64,000 nucleotides of DNA from Gracilaria gracilis. Its lineage: Eukaryota > Rhodophyta > Florideophyceae > Gracilariales > Gracilariaceae. The position numbers were made by a program, and so were the translations under genes. Under the pieces are notes generated by a model. The model was not told the DNA's origin. It saw only the letters and a program-made list of their open reading frames with translations, and made no database searches. The stretch is from NCBI GenBank assembly GCA_030374805.1, contig JARGSG010000248.1:62001-126000 (forward strand), in the 5' to 3' direction. Positions within the stretch are counted from its first letter, which is position 1. Each line of letters starts with the position of its first letter. Positions 52,673-61,721 of the stretch are shown here, in pieces.

Positions 52673-53962
52673 TTAGGCGGACTGATCGGATGGGAAGAGT
52701 AAACTGGCGACTACTCCTGTTGAAAGCGTTGCAACCACAACGGACAGGCTTAGCGGCACTGGAATTTGATAGCCAAACACGGAAGCGCTCATCTTGGCGC
52801 CTATGAAGCCCAAAACGATGGCGAGCGCGGGCTGCAGAAAGCGAAGATCAGCAAGAGAATCGGCAAGTATAAAATAAAGACTACGAAGCCCAAGCACAGC
52901 GCAAACATTGGACACGTAGATGACGGCGGTTCTCTCAGATACTCCCAGAACGGCTGGTACCGAGTCGAGCGCGAAGATGAGGTCTGAAATCTCGATCACC
53001 AGCAGCACCAGCAGCAGCGGCGTGGCCACGGTTTTGCCTTTGAAGGATGAGAAGAATCGATCAGCATTGTACTGGTCGGTGACGGGCAGCACGGACTTTG
53101 AAAACTTGACCACTGCATTGTTGGAAAGATCTTCTTCTTCTTCGTCCGAGGAAAAGAGCAGCTGAATGGCAGAAAACACCAAAATGGCGGCAAAAACCAG
53201 CGAAACCGGCTTGAATCGGTGCGTAAGAGCTTCGCCAAAGTAGATGAAGATGCCACGCATGGCGACAGCACCGGTGAGCCCGTACGTCAGCACGCGCGAC
53301 TGGAAGGCACGTGGGACAGCAAAGTAGTCAAAAATGAGCAGAAACACAAGCAAGTTGTCCACCGAGAGCGCGTATTCGATAATATAGGCAGTGAGAAACT
53401 CCAGCCCCGACTCTGCATTGTTGTGATAGAACAAGGCGCAAACGCCAAGCGCCAACGACACAAACGTCAACGTCACGCGCACGTCATCCGCCAACCTGCG
53501 CGGCTCGCCAGCAAAGTGGTGCGCATGGTGCGCATGGTGCGGCACCGAATCAGGCGAACGCGCGGACAGAGTGGGCACTTGCTCGCGCTCTGGCGGCGCC
53601 GAAACGGACGCAGGCTCTGCGGCAGGCGGCACCGAGTCGAGCTGCGACGCAGGCGGCGATGCGGACAGCGCAGCGCCCTCCTCGCGCGCGGAGGGCGGCG
53701 AAGCCGGCGTGGGCTCGGACGAAGCGGGCGACGGATCCAGCTTCGCCACGACGGGCGACGTGGCGGGCACGCGCGGCCGCGAGCGAGCGCGCTTCCACGT
53801 CGAGAGCAGCAGCGGCCGTGAGCGCGCCACGAACGCGCAGCGGCGCGCGGCGAGCGGCGGCGCGCATGCGCACGGCGACTGCGCGCCGCGGCCGCAGTTT
53901 AACGCGCGGCCGCGAGAGGCGGCGGTGGAGGGCGGTACGGCGACGAAGGCGGCGCGATTCAT
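52673..53962 (-). CDS. TerC-family integral membrane protein (plastid type)
   Basis: Plant plastid TerC proteins (AtTerC/PDE149) are needed for thylakoid membrane biogenesis. The 429-aa protein starts at the ATG 53960-53962; the frame is open 14 codons upstream but begins with GTG. Residues 1-~150 are a transit peptide and a long Ala/Pro/Ser-rich low-complexity region, then a His-rich stretch (HHAHHAHH, ~142-149). The TerC domain has about eight transmembrane helices. Signature motifs are EYALSVDNLLVFLLIF (from residue 196) and IEISDLIFALDSVPAVLG further on, with the acidic residues that bind or move metal ions in TerC proteins. An acidic loop (SSDEEEEDLSN) lies between helices. It is a single exon. 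A degenerate copy of the gene with its promoter is at 55197-56019. Confidence 0.9.
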   Translation of the reverse strand: MNRAAFVAVPPSTAASRGRALNCGRGAQSPCACAPPLAARRCAFVARSRPLLLSTWKRARSRPRVPATSPVVAKLDPSPASSEPTPASPPSAREEGAALSASPPASQLDSVPPAAEPASVSAPPEREQVPTLSARSPDSVPHHAHHAHHFAGEPRRLADDVRVTLTFVSLALGVCALFYHNNAESGLEFLTAYIIEYALSVDNLLVFLLIFDYFAVPRAFQSRVLTYGLTGAVAMRGIFIYFGEALTHRFKPVSLVFAAILVFSAIQLLFSSDEEEEDLSNNAVVKFSKSVLPVTDQYNADRFFSSFKGKTVATPLLLVLLVIEISDLIFALDSVPAVLGVSERTAVIYVSNVCAVLGLRSLYFILADSLADLRFLQPALAIVLGFIGAKMSASVFGYQIPVPLSLSVVVATLSTGVVASLLFPSDQSA

Positions 53963-54130
53963 CGCGGATGCGGCGGAGCTCAGCGTCCTTCTGCGGCGCC
54001 GCACGAGTTTGGTGGAGCGCAGCTTAAAGGGGCGTGGATTTGGTGTTTTACAGCCACGCCGCCAATGGCGGCGCCAGGAACGGCGCCTGGGGCCGTGGAG
54101 GCACGTCGCATGCGATTACAAAATCTCACT
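53963..54130 (-). promoter_or_regulatory. TerC promoter region, conserved in the duplicated copy
   Basis: Sequence upstream of TerC matches the region 55840-56019 upstream of the TerC pseudogene. Shared blocks are GATTTGG-GTT, a GC-rich CGCCGCCAA block, AGAACGGCGCC or GGAACGGCGCC, and AGGCACGTCGC followed by TGCGATTACAAAA. The common ACGT-core block GGCACGTCGC is a candidate transcription-factor site. Conservation could simply reflect recent duplication. Confidence 0.5.
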
Positions 54131-54240
54131 GATCAGAAGACTTGATTCATTGATTCAACAAAAGGTATCTTTACCTGTATCTACCGAGGGCTATCGTTCT
54201 AGCTAGCTAGGCTTCATCACAGTTTTTTTATGCTCACAGT

Positions 54241-54948
54241 GTGACATCTCCGTTTTCGAAGGTTTCCAAAACGGGTTTTACTGGATCTGCGTCGCTTTCA
54301 GGTGCCGGTGGGGGAGCGTCAGTTATCGGCTTGGGAGTGGCAACGCCAGTTTCAGGTGGGGGTCAGGAAGTGCCACTTGCAGGCGGAGGAGGAGGAGGAG
54401 AGCTTGGAGGAGCGGGTGGAGGAGCGGGTGGAGGAGCGGGTGGAGGAGCGGGTGGAGGGGCCGTTGCTGCACAATTGGACGTTTCTCGAGTGGACTGCGT
54501 TCTGCAGGCGTTTGGAAGCAATCTGGATGGAAAAGGCATCCGAATCGAAATTGCAGACGATGGATTCCTGTGCGGAGAATGGGATTATTCTGCAGACCAT
54601 GTGTTCAAGCAAGCGGCGTTTGTAAATGGCGAGGCGGAGGTGCCGTTTTCTGTGCAGGCTAGTATTTTCGAACTTTGTATGTCGTACATAAACGTATGGG
54701 TGACCGTTCCGTACGGTGGGTGCCAGCTGTTGTTGAGACGTATATTCAAGGTGGACTGGGGAAGCTGGAGAAACGGATCGACGGGGCTTGGCAGCTGCCG
54801 AGCGTTGGAACATATCTGTGAAGGAACGACGTCCGCAGCTGCTATACCGTACATTGATGTGTGGTGCAGACGTCCGCCTGCAGATGGGGGTCAGCCGGAA
54901 GAGATGCAAGCTTATTGGGTATTTCCGCAGGGCAATGATCAATGCTAA
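54241..54948 (+). CDS. Unrecognised ORF with Gly-rich linker, no ATG start
   Basis: The frame of 235 codons ends in a normal stop but has no ATG before residue ~145. It opens at GTG after an in-frame TAG near 54206. The sequence just before contains CTCACAG followed by TGTGACATC, a possible 3' splice site, so a first exon may lie upstream. The product has a Ser/Thr/Gly-rich N-terminus, a GGAGGG repeat linker (~50-75, encoded by four copies of a 12-bp unit GGAGGAGCGGGT at about 54413-54462), and a C-terminal domain of ~155 residues with several Cys and Trp (LDVSRVDCVLQAFGSN..., WGSWRNGSTGLGSCRALEHIC). I do not recognise the domain. It may be secreted, or a pseudogene. Confidence 0.45.
   Translation: MTSPFSKVSKTGFTGSASLSGAGGGASVIGLGVATPVSGGGQEVPLAGGGGGGELGGAGGGAGGGAGGGAGGGAVAAQLDVSRVDCVLQAFGSNLDGKGIRIEIADDGFLCGEWDYSADHVFKQAAFVNGEAEVPFSVQASIFELCMSYINVWVTVPYGGCQLLLRRIFKVDWGSWRNGSTGLGSCRALEHICEGTTSAAAIPYIDVWCRRPPADGGQPEEMQAYWVFPQGNDQC
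54413..54462. repeat. 12-bp tandem repeat coding a Gly linker
   Basis: About four copies of GGAGGAGCGGGT in a row give the GGAGGGAGGG linker in the overlapping ORF. Such repeats expand easily by slippage, so linker length may vary between individuals. Confidence 0.75.
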
Positions 54949-55196
54949 GTGCTTGTATCTAGAGCCGGGTAATGAAGCTGAGTGTGTTGAGGTGACTGAA
55001 ATGGTGAGAGGACATAACTTGAACGACAAACAAAATTGCAGTACGCTTCCAGCAGGAACGTACACTGCGCGTCATAAGTACCTGTACAGAATAAGTCCAA
55101 GGGCCTGAAGGCAGCATAAAACATAAACCTCCGGAAGGGTAGGTTAGCGATCACCGTTTGCGCCTACAAACGTGTGATTCAAACACTGCAAAAACT

Positions 55197-56019
55197 CAAA
55201 GCCCAAGCTCAGCGCAAACATTGGACACGTAGATGACGGCGGTTCTCTCAGATATTCCCAGAACCGGCTGGCACCGAGTCGAGCGCGAAGATGAGGTCTG
55301 AAATCTCGATCACCAGCTGCAGCAGCAGCAGCAGCAGCGGCGTGGTTACGATTTTGCTTTAACGGACGAGAAGAATCGATCAGCATTGTAGATACTGGCC
55401 GGTGACGGGCAGCAAGGACTTTGAAAACTGGACCACTGCATTGTTGGAAAGATCTTCTTCTTTGTCCGAGGAAAAGAGCAGCTGAATGGCAGAAAAAAAC
55501 AAAATGGCGGCGAAAACGAGCGAAACCGGCTTGAATCGGTGCGTAGATAAGAGCTTTGCGAAACTACACTACTGTAGCTCTAGATGAAGATGCCACGCAT
55601 AGCGACAGCACGCGCGACTGAAAGGCACGTGGGACAGCATAGTGAAAAATGAGCAGAAACACGTATAAGCTATCCACCGAAAGCGCGTACCAGGGGTAGA
55701 TACTGTATTCAATAAAACATCTTAGCAGTAAGAAACTCCAGCCCCGACTCCGCATTGCTACGATAGAAGGCGGCGGTGGAGGGCGGGATGGGGATAAAGG
55801 CGGCGCGATTCATCGCGGATGCGGCGGAGCGCGTCAGCGCACCTCTCCCGCGCCGCACGGGGCATCGAGGAGCGCCATTTGCTTGCTCAAGATTCGAGCA
55901 CGCGCGTCTCACATGCGTGCGCGCGTGCGTATTTGGCGCTGATTTGGCGTTATGGAGGCGCGCCGCCAACGGCAGCGCCAAGAACGGCGCCAGGCACGTC
56001 GCGTGCGATTACAAAAATT
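55197..56019 (-). pseudogene. Degenerate duplicate of TerC including its promoter
   Basis: This segment matches TerC (52883-54130) on the minus strand. Codons ~16-177 of TerC are missing, so MNRAAF-PPSTAA is joined directly to FYRSNAESGLEFL. The C-terminal ~75 codons are also missing, and the remaining stretch has several frameshifts and stops. Four insertions each sit at or next to GTA: GATA at 55391-55394, GATA at 55546-55549, a ~19-bp insert near 55563 and one of ~18 bp near 55690 that contains GTAGATACTGTA. The promoter-like region upstream is copied as well. It has no intact frame and is presumably non-functional. The duplicated promoter now lies next to the 5' end of the SPT2-like gene. 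Confidence 0.85.
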
Positions 56020-56290
56020 CGACGCGGAGGGCGCGTAACGCCCGCTTTCGGAAGCGTGCGCATGCGCACCGCGTCTCGACACACGCCCGCCGCAGCCTTA
56101 AATTCGTACCTTCGATACCTTCAACCCGTCGTCGACCCGTCTCCCCCCCCGCCCCCCCTCCACCCCCCCCCCCGTCATCACTTTGCACTGGCGCATATCC
56201 TTCGGTTGGTCCGTCAGTCAAAGCTTGCGTCAACGAACGCGCTCACCAAGCCAACCGCCAAATTCCGCACAACCCCCGCCCCTTTACGAC
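56020..56290 (+). promoter_or_regulatory. 5' region of the SPT2-like gene with C-rich tracts
   Basis: About 270 bp between the TerC pseudogene's copied promoter and the SPT2-like ATG. It includes runs of C (CCCCCCCC and a run of 12 C around 56145-56172) roughly 115-140 bp upstream of the ATG. A similar C run lies immediately before PP2C. The tracts may be initiator or untranslated-leader elements, or just slippage products. Confidence 0.4.
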
Positions 56291-57898
56291 ATGGGCGACG
56301 ACTTCACCGCGCAGCTGCTCAAGGGCTTTGAGCGCCGCGCCGACGCCGCGAAGAAGCAGGTGGAGCAGCGCGCACGCCGCGCCGCCGAGCACCGCCAACG
56401 CCTGAAGAAAGAGCAAGAACAGGCAGAGAAGGAACGTCTGGGCGCCGAAGTCGACCAAATGATGGCGCGTGCCAACCAAAGAGTGTCCGCCAAACGGAAG
56501 AAGCGTAAGAAGAGGCCTCTGGCTGCCAAAACCGCCGCTTCGGCCTCTTCGTCTGCCGCCGCCAAGCCACCTGCCAAGCCGAGAACGCCGGTTCCGAGGC
56601 ACAAAGTCAATGAGATGCGCACCAACTACCGCGCTCCGCCGAAGCGCGCTGCCCCTGGCAAGGTGCCCAAGCTGGGACCCAACATGGAATTCGTTGTTCG
56701 CCGCGAGAAAAAGAAGAAGCAGATTCGCGTGCCGCACACGTACGACTATTCCGACATGTTTGGCGACGATTATTGGCGCGGCATTGACATAGACGGCGCG
56801 AAAAAGATATCCAAGGAAACCGCCGAAGCCACCAAGGAGGCGCAGGAAATCATTGCTGAGCGCGAAGCCCAGCGAGAGAAGAATAAGCGCGATCGAGAGG
56901 AAAACATCCGCGAGGTTCGTGAACTGGAGAGGAAAGGACTCTGGGATGAGAAAACCCAGAACAAGAGGCGACTGGAGCAATCAGAGAAGGCATGGGTAGC
57001 TGTTGACACCCCTGTGCCTATCTTCCGCCAGAAGAACTCCGCCGTATCACGCGCAGCACAGTCCTCGTCTTCTGCCTCCAGGCTACCGACAAAGTCCTTC
57101 GGTAGGCCTGGTTCTTCTTCTTCTGCACTACCCACGAAAAAGGAAAGTGCGGCTCAGATTCAAGAGCGCGCTCGTCTTTTCAAGGAACGTCTCATGGGCC
57201 TCACCTCTTCGAACACCAAGAAGTCTTCAACCCCCAAGACTCCTAAGGGCAAGAGTAGCTCCGGTTCAGACTCTGATGCGAACCGTAGACCTTCGTTGAA
57301 CAGCAAGAAACGAACTCCGCTAAAGCGCCGTATCTTGGACTCTGAAGACTCGGAGAGCGAAGACGATCGTCGTGGCAAAAAAAGGAGGCGACGAGCTAGC
57401 GAAGACTCGGATTCCGACCGCGCGTATCGAAGCGCGAAGAGAATGCGCCGAACCCGAGTGTACAGCGACGAATCTGACTCTGATCACGGCCGAAAATCTG
57501 GAAGCTCGAAAAGGAAGCGTCGTGCTCGGGACGATAGCGATGACTCGGACTACGAAGACCGACGCCGAAGCTGGAAGAAGGGTCGTCGGGCTCGTGACGA
57601 CAGCGACGATTCCGAAGACGATCGTCGACGCAGTCGACGCAGTCGAAAGTCTTCTGGAAGCGGAAAGAAGCCCCGCTCAGGTCGTCAGGGCTATATCAGC
57701 GATGAGTGGAGCAACTCAGACGGTGTTGAAGACTCTGACGAGGAAGATCTGTTTGACATTTCCGCACTTGATCGGGAGGAGGCCAGAAGCGAACGCCTTG
57801 CGAAGTTGGAAGACAAGAGAGAACTCGCGAAGCTTCGCCAAGACAGGAAAGATAAGGCGCGAAGGCGCCAGGAATTTGAAGAACGGCACGGCGGCTAA
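56291..57898 (+). CDS. SPT2-like chromatin protein (histone chaperone), highly charged
   Basis: Spt2 proteins bind H3-H4 and DNA and help to maintain nucleosomes during transcription. The 535-aa product begins at the ATG 56291 (the frame is open upstream but without the conserved MGDDFT start context). It has an N-terminal coiled coil (~8-65), a Lys/Arg-rich stretch (70-90), and a conserved-looking middle (VPRHKVNEMRTNYRAP..., YDYSDMFGDDYWRG). Residues ~340-480 alternate acidic Ser/Asp and basic Arg/Lys blocks. The C-terminus ends with DREEARSERLAKLEDKRELAKLR, which resembles the SPT2 C-terminal histone-binding helix (EERRS.RIAKLEDEEEL). The match is short, so another nuclear acidic-basic protein is possible. 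Expected to be nuclear. Confidence 0.6.
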   Translation: MGDDFTAQLLKGFERRADAAKKQVEQRARRAAEHRQRLKKEQEQAEKERLGAEVDQMMARANQRVSAKRKKRKKRPLAAKTAASASSSAAAKPPAKPRTPVPRHKVNEMRTNYRAPPKRAAPGKVPKLGPNMEFVVRREKKKKQIRVPHTYDYSDMFGDDYWRGIDIDGAKKISKETAEATKEAQEIIAEREAQREKNKRDREENIREVRELERKGLWDEKTQNKRRLEQSEKAWVAVDTPVPIFRQKNSAVSRAAQSSSSASRLPTKSFGRPGSSSSALPTKKESAAQIQERARLFKERLMGLTSSNTKKSSTPKTPKGKSSSGSDSDANRRPSLNSKKRTPLKRRILDSEDSESEDDRRGKKRRRRASEDSDSDRAYRSAKRMRRTRVYSDESDSDHGRKSGSSKRKRRARDDSDDSDYEDRRRSWKKGRRARDDSDDSEDDRRRSRRSRKSSGSGKKPRSGRQGYISDEWSNSDGVEDSDEEDLFDISALDREEARSERLAKLEDKRELAKLRQDRKDKARRRQEFEERHGG

Positions 57899-58269
57899 GA
57901 TGTTTGTCTTCAATCGATGTACCTATCAATGGGCATCTCTACAACATTTTTGTCGTTGCCCAGCGACCCGACTTCCTAAGTAGATAAGTTACTATGGTCG
58001 TCGTAGACCTTATTATTTCCTCATCTAACGCCAAATACAAATCAACTGTACCATGAACGCGTAGGTACACGTAGATATGTCTCTCGTACTAAACAACAAC
58101 AGATTGATTAACATTTCTTCATCACAGTTCAGCCCCGGTGGTGGCAAACCAATAACATAAACTTCACGTACTGACGACAAAATTATAGTTCTCACAAACA
58201 GTTTTCGCTAGCAATGATGCTCCCAAGCAGAAGAGTGAACTGAACAGTAAACCCTTTATCGTAGCCGAA
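57899..58269. other. Intergenic region between convergent genes
   Basis: The 371 bp between convergent stop codons have no gene. A GTAGATA lies at 57975 and another at 58071 within GGTACACGTAGATATG. Confidence 0.4.
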
Positions 58270-60048
58270 CTAATGCCTGAAATGGCGCATCCCGGTCATG
58301 ACAAGAGCAATTCCTTTTTCATCCGCGGCAGCAATCACCTCTGCATCCCTCTTCGATCCACCAGGTTGGATTACCGCGGTAGCTCCCGCATCTGCTGCGG
58401 CAATGAGACCATCCGCAAATGGGAAGAAAGCATCGGAGGCGACCACACTGCCTATAGTTCTACTTTTCTCTTCTTGAGCATTGGACGACGCTTCTTCAGC
58501 TTTCCAAGCTGCAATACGGGACGCATCCACGCGGCTCATTTGCCCCGCCCCTGTTCCAACCGTTGCCATATCTTTTACGTAAACAATAGCATTAGACTTA
58601 ACGTGTTTGCAAACCTTCCACGCGAAAAGCAGGTTCTTCATCTCATCCTCTGTAGGTTCGCGTTTGGACGCGACAGTCAAGTCGTCCGCCATCTTCGAAC
58701 CATTGTCTCGAGTCTGCAAGAGAAGTCCGCCAGAAACAGACTTGACGGTGAGACCCTCACTCTTAGGATCTGGCATCGAACCAGTTAGTAGTACTCGGAG
58801 ATTTTTCTTGGACGCAAGCAACGCGAGTGCTTCTGCAGTTGCATCCGGAGCAATGACAACCTCGATGAACATCTTGGCTATTTCTTCCGCAACTCGCAAG
58901 TCTACAGTGACATTTAGTGCCACAATACCTCCAAATGCAGACACCGGATCGCACGCTAAGGCCCTCAGGTATGCGTCCTGAGCCGTTACGCCAGAAGCAA
59001 CACCGCATGGATTAGCATGCTTGATAATGGCGCACACGGGGTCACCTCCCACAAACTCAGACACGAGCTCAAATGCTGCATCGGTATCAGACAAATTGTT
59101 GTAGCTGAGATCTTTTCCTTGAACTTGCTCCGCTGTTGCCACGCCCGGTGACGATTTGTTCGAGATGTAAAACGCTGCCTTCTGATGAGGATTCTCGCCG
59201 TAGCGCAGTATCTGCTTGCGCGACGCAGAGAGCAAAACTTTTTCGGGGAACGGGATACCAATCTCGGACGCAAACTTGGAGGCGACAGCCGAGTCGTACG
59301 CCGCCATCTTGGCAAACGCTGCAGCAGCTAGTCGACAGCGAAGCTCATATGAAGTTTTTCCGTTGTGCTCCTCAAGTTCGGCTATGATGTCGGTGTATTG
59401 AGTGACGTCGGTGACGACGGTGACGTACTTGCAGTTCTTGGCGGCAGCGCGAATCATGGAAGGGCCGCCGATATCAATGTTTTCGACACAGTCATCGAAA
59501 GGCTTTCCTTGCGCAACCGTCTCCTCAAACGGGTACAAATTGACGACGACGAGATCAATGGGATCGATACCGTGCTCGTCCATTGCGGCAAGATGCTGCT
59601 CATCATCGCGAACCGCAAGCAAAGCGCCATGAATCCTGGGGTGCAGAGTCTTGACACGGCCACCCATGATCTCTGGGAATCCCGTGTACTCCGAAACGCC
59701 CGTGACCGGAATGTCTGCCTCCTGCAAAGTGCGGAAGGTACCGCCCGTGGACAGAATTTGGACACCGGCCTCCACCAGCACCTGCGCCAGTGCAATCAAA
59801 GAGTTCTTATTCGAAACGGAGATAAGCGCGCGCTTGATTGGCACCAAGCGCGGCGTCTGCTGCGTGGGGGACGGGGTAGGCGACACGGGAGTGGTGGTAG
59901 GCGTCGGCTCAGCACACATGACGAACGAGGCGTGGCGCGGGGCGCGACGGCGCGGCGCAGCGGCAGGAGCACAAAGCGCGGCGGCGGCGGAAGAGCGGCG
60001 CAGCAAAGGCGAGCGCAGCGACAGCGGGCCGGCAAAAGCGACCGTCAT
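58270..60048 (-). CDS. purH: Bifunctional purine biosynthesis protein PurH (AICAR transformylase/IMP cyclohydrolase) with plastid transit peptide
   Basis: It catalyses the last two steps of de novo purine synthesis, AICAR to FAICAR with formyl-tetrahydrofolate and then to IMP. The 592-aa product starts at the ATG 60046-60048; the longer open frame above runs through a low-complexity Pro/Ser stretch. Residues 1-~65 are Arg/Ser/Ala-rich, as in a plastid transit peptide, then the MGS-like cyclohydrolase domain begins ([13 protein letters not shown] at 72-84, STGGT at 100-104, [13 protein letters not shown]). The AICAR transformylase domain follows, with catalytic K343-H344 in KHANPCG (equivalent to the animal KHVNPAG), and ends [11 protein letters not shown]...[13 protein letters not shown]...GMRHFRH. 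A single exon with no breaks. It should work in the plastid, as in plants. Confidence 0.95.
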   Translation of the reverse strand: MTVAFAGPLSLRSPLLRRSSAAAALCAPAAAPRRRAPRHASFVMCAEPTPTTTPVSPTPSPTQQTPRLVPIKRALISVSNKNSLIALAQVLVEAGVQILSTGGTFRTLQEADIPVTGVSEYTGFPEIMGGRVKTLHPRIHGALLAVRDDEQHLAAMDEHGIDPIDLVVVNLYPFEETVAQGKPFDDCVENIDIGGPSMIRAAAKNCKYVTVVTDVTQYTDIIAELEEHNGKTSYELRCRLAAAAFAKMAAYDSAVASKFASEIGIPFPEKVLLSASRKQILRYGENPHQKAAFYISNKSSPGVATAEQVQGKDLSYNNLSDTDAAFELVSEFVGGDPVCAIIKHANPCGVASGVTAQDAYLRALACDPVSAFGGIVALNVTVDLRVAEEIAKMFIEVVIAPDATAEALALLASKKNLRVLLTGSMPDPKSEGLTVKSVSGGLLLQTRDNGSKMADDLTVASKREPTEDEMKNLLFAWKVCKHVKSNAIVYVKDMATVGTGAGQMSRVDASRIAAWKAEEASSNAQEEKSRTIGSVVASDAFFPFADGLIAAADAGATAVIQPGGSKRDAEVIAAADEKGIALVMTGMRHFRH

Positions 60049-60648
60049 GTCGACGGAGCAGAGCGTCGGCGGCGCGTCGCTGATGCTGCGGCGGGACGGC
60101 GGCAGCGGCGGCGGCGACGGCGGCGGCGGCGGCAGCGACGGCGGCGGCGGCGGCAGCAGCAGCGGCGACGGGCGGCGTGCGCGATGAGCGGCGTGCGCGA
60201 TGGGCGGCGCTGCGGCGGCGTGTGCGAGATCATGTGACGATCCACAGCGATGCGACGGGGCGCGTGGCGCGATGCGCGGCGGCTTCATTTCTGATTTGCG
60301 CTCGCGAAAATATCGCAACCTCAACGGCGTTGCGCGCCGGCACGCGTCGCAGCGCGTGCTCCCCGGCGCGCGTGGAGCGTCCGTTGACGAACCCTAACGA
60401 TGGTACCAACGGTAGATACAAGCATCTACGACGGGAATGGAAGCTTTACAAACAAAATGGTGCGCCGTTCGCCAGTGCTCCGACGCTGCACTTGAAGCAC
60501 ATGGCGCCCGGGCGCAATTCCGGACGTGTTCGCGGCGGCGCGACGCCAAGCGGGTCAAAATGAAGACGTTCGCGAGATTGGGCGCGAGCAAGCGCTCTCG
60601 AGTGCAGCCACAAACAAAACACGTCAGTGTAGTTACCAGAAAAACAAG
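60049..60648. other. Intergenic region upstream of PurH
   Basis: 600 bp without a gene I can support. The stretch near 60060-60180 is a GGC-rich simple repeat that would form the PurH 5' untranslated region. A TACC-AAC-GGTA palindrome followed by GATA lies at 60404-60414, and GTAGAT/ATCTAC form a small inverted repeat (60412-60429). Confidence 0.45.
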
Positions 60649-61416
60649 TTAGGCACAAGCGGTAGGTACAAACACGCCCACCAGACAAAGTCCGTACAGC
60701 GGGAACAACAGCGGCCAGAACAGCCATTGGCCTGCCGCACAACTCACAGCCACCGCGTGCTGGCGCGTCTGCAGCGCCAGCAACGCGCTCATGAACGGCG
60801 CGCTCACCGTCTCATTGCCGAAGCGATCCACCGGCGAAAGGCGCAGCAACCACGTAGCGCGCTCGCTCACCATGAGCGACAGCGCCTGCTGCACCGCCAT
60901 CAAGCGCGCGTCACTCACATGCAACGCGTGCGGAAGGCGCTCGTTCACCGCGGAGCGCTGCGGCAACGAGTACGAATACGCCGCGCACTGCGTACAGGAG
61001 CGGTCGCCAATCAGCCGCGCGTCAAACGAAACAGCACCCGCCCAATACAGCTCGCCGCGCGAGGCGTGCACCGCCACGCGCCGCAGCGCCAGCCGCGCGC
61101 TAGGATGCGCCGCCAGCAACGCCTGCAAGCGCGACACCGACGCCAGCGAAGCGCGCGGCAGCCTGGGCGCACGCGGCGGCGCCAGCGCCAGCGCCGGCGG
61201 CGCGCTCGGCGGCGTGCTCACGTCGGCCGCACGCGTGGAAGGCGGCGGCGGGAGCGGCAGCGGCGACGGCAACGGCAACGGCAACGGCGACGGCGCGCGC
61301 GCAGACGGCGGCGGAGGCGGTGGAGGCGGTAGAGGCGGCGTGGCGGGGGGAGGCGGTGGCGCGGGGCGGTGGCGGCGAGGCAGAAGCGCCTGCAACATGT
61401 GCGGCACCAGCGGCAT
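60649..61416 (-). CDS. Proline-rich protein with C-terminal membrane helix (function unknown)
   Basis: This 255-aa product starts at the ATG 61414-61416; the longer open frame above has no ATG and would encode repeats of CTCGCTCG that look untranslated. Residues ~15-75 are a Pro/Ala/Ser-rich tract with runs of Pro, probably disordered. The second half (95-220) has a moderate hydrophobic content with LYWAGAVSFDARLIGDRSCTQC and AVNERLPHALHVSDARLMAVQQ, which I do not recognise. The C-terminus has a helix of hydrophobic residues (QWLFWPLLFPLYGLCLVGVF, ~230-250), suggesting tail-anchored membrane insertion. No family was identified. Confidence 0.6.
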   Translation of the reverse strand: MPLVPHMLQALLPRRHRPAPPPPPATPPLPPPPPPPPSARAPSPLPLPLPSPLPLPPPPSTRAADVSTPPSAPPALALAPPRAPRLPRASLASVSRLQALLAAHPSARLALRRVAVHASRGELYWAGAVSFDARLIGDRSCTQCAAYSYSLPQRSAVNERLPHALHVSDARLMAVQQALSLMVSERATWLLRLSPVDRFGNETVSAPFMSALLALQTRQHAVAVSCAAGQWLFWPLLFPLYGLCLVGVFVPTACA

Positions 61417-61721
61417 GGTGCACGGGCGAGCGAGCGGGCGAGCGAGCGAGCGAGCGCGCGGCGCCGACGAGAGCCGCGGAGCCGCTTGCTGCCGTCGCTC
61501 GCGCGCGCCGCCGCAGTGCTCGATGCGTGTCCGCGAGCCGCGCGGCCGCTCTGCATCCGCCGCAGCCACTGCGGCGCTGCATTTGAGTCGAGACAGAGAG
61601 CCGCGAGCGCTCGCACGTGTGCGCGCTGTGCAGTGTGCAGCGCATGATGATGGATGAGTGATTGCATTGCTTTTAAGGTAATTTGCTATCCTCACTTCTA
61701 CCAGGGGTAACGTTCCTAACT
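61417..61721. other. Intergenic region with simple CGAG repeats
   Basis: About 305 bp between two minus-strand genes. It has a GAGCGAGCGAGC simple repeat (61428-61460) and a TACC-AGG-GGTA palindrome at 61699-61709 near the stop codon of the next gene. I see no gene. Confidence 0.4.

Noticed and set aside
53571-54206. 211-codon plus-strand frame antisense to TerC
   Set aside because: It is a GC-rich shadow of the TerC transit peptide and promoter and shows no protein-like composition of its own.
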